From: Candidatus Wallbacteria bacterium
GTDB lineage: Bacteria > Muiribacteriota > JAQTZZ01
Direction of reading: 5' to 3'
Length of the DNA: 13,032 bases
Assembly (NCBI GenBank): GCA_028687545.1
Contig: JAQTZZ010000075.1
Coordinates: 1-13,032, forward strand
A program made the translations under genes and the position numbers. The notes beneath the pieces are model-generated. The model ran no database searches, was not told the DNA's origin, and was given only the letters and a program-made list of their open reading frames with translations. Shown here in pieces: positions 1 through 7,027 of this stretch (positions are counted from its first letter, which is position 1; each line of letters begins with the position of its first letter).

Positions 1-1564
1 GCCAGGCTTTGATTTCACTGCGCAACAAGGTATAAGTGCTGGGATAGAATCCTATCGTGGCTTTGCTTAGAGTACTGAGTTCATCTTCCGATGGTGACTC
101 ATTACCCGATGTTTTAAATATCCAGCGCAGGTATTCCAACACCCCGTCAGGGTCCGGATCCAGCACAGGAATGATCAGATCCCCTGCTCGCCCAGGTCTT
201 CTAAGGTCGGGAGACAGCAGGTGGATTCTGGCGGTCAGGAGCAGCCAGAATATCCTGCCCCTGTAACGGGTGTCTGCCATCATGTTCTGGATTTTTCCGG
301 TCAGTCTCCGCTCAGTAGAATGAGAATCAGGACCCAGGTCGCCGAACTGCGTATCTGCTTCATCCACGAAGATCATCACGCGGTACAGGGCTTCCAGCAC
401 CCGCTTCAGCCGCTCAAAAATCACGTCTGTCTGTCCGAACCACTGAGAACGGATGTTCTTCAGCACCAGAACAGGAATTCCAAGGGAGGCGGCCACAGCT
501 TCAAAAATAAATGTTTTCCCGACTCCGATCGGTCCGGAAACAGCAGCTCCTGACAGGGAACTGTCGCCACCGGCCCTGATCCTGGGGATCAGGCTTTTTT
601 TCAGGAAATCCTTTAATTTGGCGGCTCCAATTACGTCCTTTTCCAGGTCGTGGGCAGGTCTCTTGAATTCCACCACATCCTCACCGAGCTGGGCTTTAAT
701 GAAATTTTCCACTCCACAGACGACATCGCTGATTTCAATGCGCTGTTCATTGCCGATGGCCTCTTTCATCAGTTGCCGTAATTCGTAAAGATTTAGTCCT
801 GCAGAGATTTCCGCCAGTTCATTCTCTCCAGCCCAAAGTTTGAGTTTGCGATCTTCAGCCTGATTGAAGAATGAAATATAGTGCTTTCTCATCTCCAGAT
901 CAGGCAGCGGGATCTCAATCAGTTTTACGAAAGGCAGCCTGGAAATCTTCTGATTCACAACACTGGCGGATTCAGACAGCAAAATCACTGCATCCGGCCC
1001 TTCGATGAAGCTCTGGTCTGAAAACCAGTCCAGGCCTATGTTGATCCTGTGCCTGTCACCAGGCGGCAGGTCCGGAATATTCCCTTCAGGGATCAGGACT
1101 TCGGCCGACTCAATGAAAATGATCAGATCCTTTTCCAGGAAAGGCTTGCCGGTTTTGGGATCCTTTGTCCGTGAACACAGGCAGAATTGACGCAGAATTT
1201 CCAGGGATGCCGTAGGATAGCGATCCAGGCTGTATAAATTTTCCTCGAATTCGTCTTCGAGAGTTTTGAGATCAGCATCTGATTGTTGAGACAATTTCCA
1301 GAAGACCCAGGATTTTTTCAGGAGTTTTCTGGACTCTGGATTCGGGAATCCGATGAAGCCGTTGAGTTGATTCACAAGAATGATCTTGCCTGGAGCAGCC
1401 GACCATTTTTCCTTTAAAAAATCAATCAGCGGCACATAGCCTCGGGAATCATCCAGATAATAAAGATCATTGATATTCCCGGAAATCAGCAGCGAATTCG
1501 AGGCCCTGGAGTTCACTGATCTGGCCAGTTCCCTCAGAAAGGCATAAGTAGGAGCTTCAGACAT
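1..1564 (-). CDS. Tandem AAA-type ATPase, Ycf46-like layout, C-terminus cut by window edge
   Basis: About 521 residues are visible, read by hand from the minus strand with no stop before the left edge. The ATG at 1564 is preceded by GGAGGG (1569-1574) and overlaps the stop of the ABC ATPase gene by 8 bp, so translation is probably coupled. Residues 1 to about 300 look like a degenerate ATPase domain: there is no Walker A, but a Walker B-like strand (LIIFIESAEVL) and a sensor-1-like strand followed by IEIPLPD remain, then a helical lid. Residues about 320-521 form a full AAA+ module: Walker A GPIGVGKT (344-351), aromatic pore loop WFG (375-377), Walker B ending in DE (401-402), sensor 1 region with Thr444 where Asn is usual, and paired arginine fingers in DLRRPGR (453-459). 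The layout resembles Ycf46-like proteins. No membrane segments are visible. It probably remodels a protein partner, but the target is unknown. Confidence 0.85.
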   Translation of the reverse strand, partial: MSEAPTYAFLRELARSVNSRASNSLLISGNINDLYYLDDSRGYVPLIDFLKEKWSAAPGKIILVNQLNGFIGFPNPESRKLLKKSWVFWKLSQQSDADLKTLEDEFEENLYSLDRYPTASLEILRQFCLCSRTKDPKTGKPFLEKDLIIFIESAEVLIPEGNIPDLPPGDRHRINIGLDWFSDQSFIEGPDAVILLSESASVVNQKISRLPFVKLIEIPLPDLEMRKHYISFFNQAEDRKLKLWAGENELAEISAGLNLYELRQLMKEAIGNEQRIEISDVVCGVENFIKAQLGEDVVEFKRPAHDLEKDVIGAAKLKDFLKKSLIPRIRAGGDSSLSGAAVSGPIGVGKTFIFEAVAASLGIPVLVLKNIRSQWFGQTDVIFERLKRVLEALYRVMIFVDEADTQFGDLGPDSHSTERRLTGKIQNMMADTRYRGRIFWLLLTARIHLLSPDLRRPGRAGDLIIPVLDPDPDGVLEYLRWIFKTSGNESPSEDELSTLSKATIGFYPSTYTLLRSEIKAW

Positions 1565-2489
1565 GATTCCCTCCAGTCAGTTGTTTCCAGTCCTGCAGGA
1601 ATTCTTTTTTATCCTGGCAGTAATTGGGATCAAAGGCCGCTTTTTTAATCTCATTTTCCTGTTCAGCAAATTCTTCCGCTTTGATCACTATATCAGGCGG
1701 ATAAATCGGAGCTTTTTTGTCATAGACAACGGTCGCTCCCGGGCAGGATTTGAAACCCAAGTCCAGCCAGTTCCAGTGCTGGGAAATTGCGATCACCCTG
1801 TCGCCGACCAGAATCGCCTCAGACAACTCGTGCGTGACCAGGATCACAGTGATCAGGTTTTTGCTGTCTGCTGCAGTTTTGTTGGAAAGATAAAGTCGCA
1901 GCAGAAGCCTCTGGCACTGTTCCCTGGTCATTGTATCCAGAGCGCCGAACGGTTCGTCCAGCAGCAGCACTTCAGGTTTCATGATCAGAGCCTGGGCAAT
2001 CGCGGCTCTCTGCTGCATGCCACCCGACATTTCGTGCGGGTACAGATCTGCCGCATGCTCAAGATTTAACTGCTTCAACAATTCCCGGGCTTCCTGCTTC
2101 ATTCCGGAGTATAGTTTCCCGGATTTTGCAGGATGCAGTAAGCGCTCCGGAGTAGTTGTCCTGTCCATCAGGGGGCCCAGAGCCACGTTTTCAATAGTGG
2201 TGAGATTCGGGAAAAGGGAGTATTTCTGGTAGACAATGCCTACATCCCTGGTGGGTCCATGAATCTGCTCGCCGTTGAGCAGTATAGCTCCTTCCCTGGG
2301 CGGATGGGTGCCCAGGATCATTTTCAGGATGGTGGACTTTCCGCAGCCTGAAGGCCCGACCAGGGAAATGAACTGCCCTCTTTTTACCTCGAAGTTCAGA
2401 TCGTGCAGTATCAGGCTTTTCGACCCGTCTTCCTGGTCAAACCAGTGCCTGATTTTTTGCAGTTTCAGAATCTTGTCTGGATCAGCCAT
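1557..2489 (-). CDS. ABC transporter ATP-binding protein, NitT/TauT family, with C-terminal extension
   Basis: This 310-residue nucleotide-binding subunit powers import through the permease encoded just upstream. Visible motifs are Walker A GPSGCGKS (45-52), the Q-loop Gln88 followed by KYSLFP, signature MSGGM (154-158, Met replacing the common Leu), Walker B VLLLDEP (174-180, catalytic Glu179), the D-loop GALD, and the switch His220 in VTHE. The core resembles SsuB/TauB-type ATPases. Two things differ: an insertion of roughly 20 residues after the Q-loop (about 105-130), and a tail of about 75 residues after the usual core end (236-310) containing WNWLDLGFKSCPGA and a charged helix. The gap to the permease stop is 9 bp, and AGGTGG lies just before the ATG. 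Its 3' end overlaps the AAA gene by 8 bp. Substrate is unknown. The family assignment is secure; transport of a sulfur compound would be inference from neighbours only. Confidence 0.93.
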   Translation of the reverse strand: MADPDKILKLQKIRHWFDQEDGSKSLILHDLNFEVKRGQFISLVGPSGCGKSTILKMILGTHPPREGAILLNGEQIHGPTRDVGIVYQKYSLFPNLTTIENVALGPLMDRTTTPERLLHPAKSGKLYSGMKQEARELLKQLNLEHAADLYPHEMSGGMQQRAAIAQALIMKPEVLLLDEPFGALDTMTREQCQRLLLRLYLSNKTAADSKNLITVILVTHELSEAILVGDRVIAISQHWNWLDLGFKSCPGATVVYDKKAPIYPPDIVIKAEEFAEQENEIKKAAFDPNYCQDKKEFLQDWKQLTGGNHV

Positions 2490-2498
2490 GTTTCCACC

Positions 2499-3302
2499 TT
2501 ACTCCTGATTGAACCAGGAAAAGAGTTTCTGGTTGATTCTGGAAAGTGAATAGTCCATCAGGTAGCCGAAAGCCGCCAGCACAGCCAGATAGAGATACAC
2601 TACATTCATGGCGAGGAGCCGCGACTGGATCCTGATCCTGTAGCCGAAACCCACGTCCCCCACCAGCATTTCCGCTGCGATCAGATAGACCATGGCCGGG
2701 CCGATGGAGAGCCGGATGTTGTTTAAAAATACCGGGAAGATCTGCTTGACGATCACGAACCAGATCACTTCGAAAGTGGATCCCCCTAGAGTGTAGGCTT
2801 TGTCGATGAATTCCCTGGGAATCTTCTTCACAGCGAGGTAGGTGGACTGTGTCAGCGACGGCACGATGCCGAATACGATCATGGAAACGAACATCTGAGT
2901 GCCTGTTCCGAAAATCACGAAAAATACGGCCAGCATGGCGGTTGGAGTGAGCTTGGCCAGGATTGAAACCACTGGTGTCAGCAGCGCTTCGATCGTCGGA
3001 AAACAACCCATGCCGACTGCCAGGCAAAGCGAAATCAGGATCGAAATGAAGAGTCCTGAAAACAGCCTGGACAAGGTGGCAGACAGATCCTCATACAGCC
3101 AGACATCGCCTCTGGCAGTGGGAGTGACCACTTTATGATAGCCTTCGATCAATTGTTTCAGCCCGGGAATCGTAGTATCATTGATGTTTTTCCGATGCTG
3201 CATGGTGGACAGGAACGAATAGGCTGTAATCAGGACCAGAATCGAAAACACTCCCAGAATTATGCAGATCCGCCTGGATTTGAATGACTTTCCAATGATC
3301 AT
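2499..3302 (-). CDS. ABC transporter permease, NitT/TauT family
   Basis: This 267-residue inner-membrane subunit has about six hydrophobic segments, near residues 12-32, 80-100, 107-130, 133-153, 195-215 and 232-252. The cytoplasmic EAA-type loop that docks onto the ATPase is visible as DKAYTLGG followed by the stretch ending VKQIFP (about 166-189). Length and layout fit binding-protein-dependent permeases of the SsuC/TauC/NrtB type. A roughly 45-residue segment with PGLKQLIEGYH lies between the first and second membrane segments and is probably periplasmic. The gene begins 61 bp after the transsulfuration gene and ends 9 bp before the ATPase gene, so it is likely in the same operon. A purine-rich GGCGGG precedes the ATG. 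No substrate-binding protein is encoded beside it; the nearest matching one starts at 12626. Confidence 0.92.
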   Translation of the reverse strand: MIIGKSFKSRRICIILGVFSILVLITAYSFLSTMQHRKNINDTTIPGLKQLIEGYHKVVTPTARGDVWLYEDLSATLSRLFSGLFISILISLCLAVGMGCFPTIEALLTPVVSILAKLTPTAMLAVFFVIFGTGTQMFVSMIVFGIVPSLTQSTYLAVKKIPREFIDKAYTLGGSTFEVIWFVIVKQIFPVFLNNIRLSIGPAMVYLIAAEMLVGDVGFGYRIRIQSRLLAMNVVYLYLAVLAAFGYLMDYSLSRINQKLFSWFNQE

Positions 3303-3363
3303 GGCATTTCCCGCCTGTATTTCCAGCTTTTATCGTCAATCGTTTCAGCTCTGGCTTTTACTC

Positions 3364-4536
3364 TTAGTGTCCGCCACTAGTCTTTGTTTCGCAAATCTTC
3401 GAAAGCGCATGTTCCAGATCATTCAGCAGATCCGTTTTATTTTCGATTCCCACAGACAAGCGCACCAGATTGTCCCCGATCCCGCGCTTCTTCCGCTCTT
3501 CTTCCGGGATCGAACCATGGGTCATCCGGGCAGGATAACAGACTAGAGATTCCACGCCTCCCAGGCTCTCAGCCAGAGTGAAGATCTTCAGGCCGGACAT
3601 GAATTGTTCCACTTCCGGAAAACCACCCTTGATTTCAATGCTGATCATGCCGCCGAAACCGTCCATCTGCGCCTTGGCGAGTTCATGGTTTTCGTGGTTT
3701 TTGAGTCCCGGATAGTAGACCTTTTCTATTGCCGGATGATGGGAAAGCCATTCCGCAAGGTACAGCGCGTTCTTCTCATGCTCCCGCATCCTGAGCGCCA
3801 GTGTTTTCAGACCCCTGAGTGTCAGCCAGCAGTCCCATGGCCCAGGGACTACGCCCATTGCATTCTGATAAAACTTCATTTTCTGATAAAGATCTTCACT
3901 GCTTGTGGCAATCGAGCCGCCCACCAGATCGCTGTGCCCACCCATATACTTAGTAGTGCTGTGCGCCACGATATCCGCTCCAAGTGTGAGCGGCCTTTGA
4001 AAATAAGGGCTGGCAAAGGTGTTGTCTACTGCCACGATCAAGTTGCGGTTCTGATTCTTCAAAGCGCAGATTTTTTTTATGTCCACTATTTTCAATAACG
4101 GATTGGTGGGAGTTTCCAGCCAGATCATTTTGGTTTCAGGCCGGATCGCACGCTTGAAACTATCGGGGTCATCGACATCCGCGTAAGTGGCGGTTATACC
4201 CCAGCGGCTGAATATGCGCTCCAGCAGCCGATACGTGCCGCCATACATGTCGTCCCCGGCCACCAGATGGTCCCCTTTTTCCAGAAGGCTGAAAACTGCT
4301 CCGGCAGCGGCCAGACCGGAAGCGAAAGCCAGGCCGAATCTGCCTTCTTCCAGTGAAGCGATGGCAGTTTCCAGGGCTGTTCTGGTGGGATTCCCGGTGC
4401 GGGAATACTCATAGCCCTTATGCTTTCCGATTGCTTCCTGATGATAGGTCGAGGTCTGATAAACCGGAACAATCACTGCACCGGTCAAGGGATCAGGCTG
4501 CTGTCCGTCATGAATGGCACGTGTTTCGAATTTCAT
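3364..4536 (-). CDS. Cystathionine gamma-lyase / gamma-synthase family PLP enzyme
   Basis: This 390-residue PLP enzyme belongs to the Cys/Met-metabolism family (fold type I). The Schiff-base lysine is Lys196 in the HSTTKYMGGH motif. The cofactor-binding YEYSRTGNPT is at 42-51, and the Asp that pairs with the pyridine nitrogen is Asp171 in DNTFASP. The C-terminal SLGGVES and PARMTH motifs and the RLSVGIE segment are typical. With cystathionine beta-synthase directly upstream (stop TAA, one base, then ATG), the likely reaction is cleavage of cystathionine to cysteine, 2-oxobutyrate and ammonia, completing reverse transsulfuration. Gamma-synthase or homocysteine-forming activity cannot be excluded because these enzymes are not separated by motif alone. 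H2S release from cysteine is a known side reaction of the family. GAGGAA, within the end of the upstream gene, serves as ribosome binding site. Confidence 0.93.
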   Translation of the reverse strand: MKFETRAIHDGQQPDPLTGAVIVPVYQTSTYHQEAIGKHKGYEYSRTGNPTRTALETAIASLEEGRFGLAFASGLAAAGAVFSLLEKGDHLVAGDDMYGGTYRLLERIFSRWGITATYADVDDPDSFKRAIRPETKMIWLETPTNPLLKIVDIKKICALKNQNRNLIVAVDNTFASPYFQRPLTLGADIVAHSTTKYMGGHSDLVGGSIATSSEDLYQKMKFYQNAMGVVPGPWDCWLTLRGLKTLALRMREHEKNALYLAEWLSHHPAIEKVYYPGLKNHENHELAKAQMDGFGGMISIEIKGGFPEVEQFMSGLKIFTLAESLGGVESLVCYPARMTHGSIPEEERKKRGIGDNLVRLSVGIENKTDLLNDLEHALSKICETKTSGGH

Positions 4537-4537
4537 G

Positions 4538-5902
4538 TTATTCCTCGCTTTTCTGATGCATCCAGTAGTTCACCAGATCCGATCTGGTGATCAAACCTAC
4601 CGGGTAATTCTCTCGTTTCACTAAAATTCCGCTCGCTCCCGATAAAAGGACCCGGTAAGCTTCGGAAATCCTGGTATGCTCCTCTAAAGAAGGCAGGGGC
4701 TTACCCATTATTTTGGCAATAGTCTGATTTTCAACGTCTATCCCCTCATGCAGGATCTGCATCATTGAGGCTTCGTTCAGACTGCCCACAATTTCTTTAC
4801 CGTCAATTACAGGCAGCTGTGAAATATTGTATTCCTGCATCAGGGAAACAGCATGCAGCAGTTTGTCGTGTGAAGAAACCGAAATCAGGGGAGGCAGCTT
4901 CTTTTTTCCCGCCAGAATTTCGGATATGTTTACAGGCTGGGATTTTTTGCCTTCCCATAATCCATTTTCCTGCATCCACTGATCGGAGAATATTTTATTA
5001 ATGTAGTTTCTGCCGGTGTCTGGCATCAATGCCACAATAAATTTGGGCTGTGTCAGACGCTGGGCATATTTGACCGCCGCCGCCAGAGCTGTGCCGGAAG
5101 ATCCTCCCACCAGCATTCCTTCTTCGCGTCCCAGGCGCCTTGCTGTATTAAAGGATTCCTTATCGCTGACTCTGATCATTTCATCTACCAGTTGATGATT
5201 ATAGGTTTTGGGGATGAAATCCTCCCCGATTCCTTCCACTTTGTAGGGTTTGGGGCTGTCCCCGGAAAGTATCGATCCCACAGGATCTGCGCCGATCACC
5301 TTGATTTCAGGCTTTTTCTCTTTGAGGTATTTGGCGGTTCCGGAAATAGTTCCACCTGTTCCGATCCCGGCCACGAAAACATCCACCATGCCGTTCGAAT
5401 CTTCCCAGATTTCAGGGCCGGTGGACAAATAATGCGCCAGAGGATTTTCAGGGTTTCCGAATTGATCGGGGCGGAACGAATTAGGGGTTTCCTTGGCCAG
5501 CCTGTCCGCCACACCGTTATAGCTCTCAGGCGAATCAGGTGGCACTGCGGTAGGAGTAATCACCACTTCCGCGCCGTAAGATTTCAGAAGGCTGATCTTT
5601 TCCTGGCTCATTTTATCCGGCATCACGAATATGCACTTATAGCCTTTGACGGATGCCACTAAAGCCAGTCCTACGCCGGTATTTCCGGAAGTGGCTTCAA
5701 TGATGGTTCCTCCCGGCCTGATCCGTCCTTCTTTTTCTGCAGCTTCAATCATTTTAAGGCCAACCCTGTCTTTAACGCTGCCGCCAGGGTTTAAAAATTC
5801 GGCCTTCAGATAAATCTTGGAACTCAGATCTTTCCCGATGCTGTTCAATCTGATTAAGGGAGTTCTGCCGATTGCTTCCAGGACATTGTTAAACACTGGC
5901 AT
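4538..5902 (-). CDS. Cystathionine beta-synthase with C-terminal CBS domain pair
   Basis: This is a 454-residue fold-type II PLP enzyme. The N-terminal catalytic domain (about 1-320) has the PLP lysine Lys44 in NPGGSVKDR, the substrate loop TSGNTGVG and the phosphate-binding GTGGTISG. Two CBS domains follow, beginning near PPLISVSSHDK and PLPSLEEHTR and ending in GLITRSDLVNYW. CBS domains in such enzymes commonly bind adenosyl ligands. There is no N-terminal heme-binding extension as in animal enzymes. Expected reaction: serine (or O-acetylserine) plus homocysteine gives cystathionine; cysteine-synthase activity is an alternative. The start at 5902 was chosen because GGGAGGT sits 5 bases before it and the protein then begins at the conserved NNVLEAIGRTPL block. 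An upstream in-frame ATG at 5953 has no ribosome binding site. It is the first gene of the operon that continues through the lyase and transporter genes. Confidence 0.93.
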   Translation of the reverse strand: MPVFNNVLEAIGRTPLIRLNSIGKDLSSKIYLKAEFLNPGGSVKDRVGLKMIEAAEKEGRIRPGGTIIEATSGNTGVGLALVASVKGYKCIFVMPDKMSQEKISLLKSYGAEVVITPTAVPPDSPESYNGVADRLAKETPNSFRPDQFGNPENPLAHYLSTGPEIWEDSNGMVDVFVAGIGTGGTISGTAKYLKEKKPEIKVIGADPVGSILSGDSPKPYKVEGIGEDFIPKTYNHQLVDEMIRVSDKESFNTARRLGREEGMLVGGSSGTALAAAVKYAQRLTQPKFIVALMPDTGRNYINKIFSDQWMQENGLWEGKKSQPVNISEILAGKKKLPPLISVSSHDKLLHAVSLMQEYNISQLPVIDGKEIVGSLNEASMMQILHEGIDVENQTIAKIMGKPLPSLEEHTRISEAYRVLLSGASGILVKRENYPVGLITRSDLVNYWMHQKSEE

Positions 5903-5907
5903 CAAAT

Positions 5908-5914
5908 ACCTCCC
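5908..5914 (-). promoter_or_regulatory. Ribosome binding site that fixes the cystathionine beta-synthase start
   Basis: GGGAGGT on the minus strand, 5 bases before the ATG at 5902. The alternative ATG at 5953 is preceded by a sequence with no purine-rich anti-16S match, so the shorter protein is preferred. Confidence 0.8.
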
Positions 5915-5956
5915 GATATTTTCCGGTGTATTCACGCACTGAATTGACGGCATTAT

Positions 5957-5984
5957 GAGACACTTGTCTTAAGATTAGTGCCCC
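5957..5984 (-). promoter_or_regulatory. Second leader hairpin before cystathionine beta-synthase
   Basis: In the minus-strand RNA, GGGGCACU (5984-5977) can pair with AGUGUCUC (5964-5957) to form an 8-bp stem with two G-U pairs and a 12-base loop. It lies in the untranslated leader between the predicted promoter and the ATG at 5902. It is not followed by a U-run, so it is not a classical terminator. It may be part of a regulatory leader or incidental. Confidence 0.35.
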
Positions 5985-5986
5985 AT

Positions 5987-6050
5987 ATGAGCCTCTAACA
6001 AAATTCCTACGCAAGATACAGCGCAAAAAAGAAATTTGCAAGAGGCTCAT
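5987..6050. repeat. 17/20 inverted repeat straddling the predicted transcription start
   Basis: Arms are 5987-6006 and 6031-6050. The outer 10 bp (ATGAGCCTCT against AGAGGCTCAT) match perfectly and the inner 10 bp match at 7 positions, with a 24-bp spacer. The right arm overlaps the predicted -10 element and start site of the cystathionine beta-synthase transcript; the left arm lies about 50 bp downstream. It could be a pair of operator sites, a leader hairpin if transcription starts further upstream, or a short mobile-repeat remnant. No T-run follows on either strand. Confidence 0.6.
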
Positions 6051-6057
6051 TATATCA
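6049..6057 (-). promoter_or_regulatory. Extended -10 promoter for the cystathionine beta-synthase operon
   Basis: The minus strand reads TGATATAAT: a perfect TATAAT (6054-6049) with an upstream TG spaced by one base, the extended -10 form that can work without a good -35. No convincing -35 hexamer is seen about 17 bp upstream. Transcription would begin near 6041-6044, giving a leader of about 140 bases before the ATG at 5902. Its position after the end of hpdA suits a new operon. Confidence 0.55.
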
Positions 6058-6112
6058 GATGTGCCGCCTGAGCGCTAAAATTCACTTAGAGTCCATTTCA
6101 CAAGCCCGGATC

Positions 6113-7024
6113 TCAGAAGGGTGTTTCCGGACCGAGGTAGCACTTGATCCCATGGCTCTCTATCAGTTGTTTTAATTCTACCAGCCGGCCTTCTTCTGGA
6201 ACTTCAGCCTGAGAGTATTCGTATTCATTCCCCAGCTGTTCGTACTTTGACTCGCCCAGCCTGTGAAAAGGCAGAACGTTCAGCTCGGTCAAGCCGGCAT
6301 AGCGGACGAACTCCACCGTCTCAAGAATGTTTTTGTGATCATCGTTGTATCCGGGGATCAGGGGCAATCTAAGCAGGAATTTACTGCTGTTTTTCCCCAT
6401 AGCGGCTTTAATGTTTTTCAGGATCAGCTGATTTCCCTGGTTTGTGCCTTCTCTGTGCTTCTCAGCATTCATGTGTTTCAAGTCAGTGAAGATCCAATCA
6501 GCCGTTGCCGCGACTTCTGCAAAAATTTCCGGTTGGGCGAAACCAGAAGTCTCAAGTGCGGTATGGATCTGTCTATCCCGGCACTGGTTCAGCAGATCCA
6601 GTAAAAATTCACCCTGAAAAAGGGGTTCCCCGCCGGTGAACGTTACTCCACCCCCACTGCCCCAGAAATCCCGGTCGCGCTCCAAAATGGCTAAAATCTC
6701 TTCAGAGGAATAATATCTGCCGCTCACAGACAGGGTGTCGGCAGTACAAGCCTGCACGCAATCAAAGCTGTCACAGCTGTCGCAGAAAGTACGGTTGAAC
6801 TCCAGCTGAGCGGAGATTGCTCCCTTTTTACAGGCTGTTCTGCACTCGCCGCACCGGCGGCAGCGGCTTTTCCGCCTCATCAGCCTTTGAACCGGCAGTA
6901 TTCCTTCCGGATTGCAGCACCATCCACAATGCAACGGACATCCGCTGAAAAAGATCGAGGTTCTGCACCCGGGTCCATCATGTATGCAGTATCCCTGTAT
7001 GTCAAACACAAGTCCCATAGACAC
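6113..7024 (-). CDS. hpdA: 4-hydroxyphenylacetate decarboxylase activating enzyme (radical SAM)
   Basis: This radical-SAM protein of about 303 residues generates the glycyl radical on the decarboxylase large subunit. The SAM-cluster motif C-x3-C-x2-C is Cys29, Cys33, Cys36, followed by the family NPE. A ferredoxin-like insert holds two further [4Fe-4S] motifs, Cys55-58-61-65 and Cys81-84-89-93, as in activases of the larger glycyl-radical enzymes but not the short PflA of pyruvate formate-lyase. The SAM-binding GGE is at 131-133 in TFTGGEP. Two extra cysteines sit near the active cluster: Cys20 in DGPGCRT, where Ile is usual, and Cys37 directly after the third ligand, where His is common. It begins 3 bases after the hpdC stop. 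The start may be the GTG at 7024 or the ATG two codons later at 7018; no strong ribosome site decides between them. The function is inferred from gene order and its partner enzyme. Confidence 0.9.
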   Translation of the reverse strand: MSMGLVFDIQGYCIHDGPGCRTSIFFSGCPLHCGWCCNPEGILPVQRLMRRKSRCRRCGECRTACKKGAISAQLEFNRTFCDSCDSFDCVQACTADTLSVSGRYYSSEEILAILERDRDFWGSGGGVTFTGGEPLFQGEFLLDLLNQCRDRQIHTALETSGFAQPEIFAEVAATADWIFTDLKHMNAEKHREGTNQGNQLILKNIKAAMGKNSSKFLLRLPLIPGYNDDHKNILETVEFVRYAGLTELNVLPFHRLGESKYEQLGNEYEYSQAEVPEEGRLVELKQLIESHGIKCYLGPETPF

Positions 7025-7027
7025 TGG

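Noticed and set aside
1563-2069. A 168-residue plus-strand open frame
   Set aside because: Antisense to the ABC ATPase, which has all expected motifs.
2482-3027. A 181-residue minus-strand open frame overlapping the permease gene
   Set aside because: It lies in another frame of the permease, which has clear membrane segments and an EAA loop; the alternate product is Arg/His-rich and looks like a shadow.
3604-4098. A 164-residue plus-strand open frame
   Set aside because: Antisense shadow of the cystathionine gamma-lyase family gene, whose PLP motifs are intact on the other strand.
5903-5953. Longer cystathionine beta-synthase start at an ATG at 5953
   Set aside because: No ribosome binding site precedes it, the 17 extra residues do not resemble the family N-terminus, and the ATG at 5902 has GGGAGGT at good spacing.
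5957-6050. SAM riboswitch or T-box upstream of the cystathionine operon
   Set aside because: The leader is short and I could not find the conserved junction or antiterminator sequences of these elements; only generic hairpins are supported.
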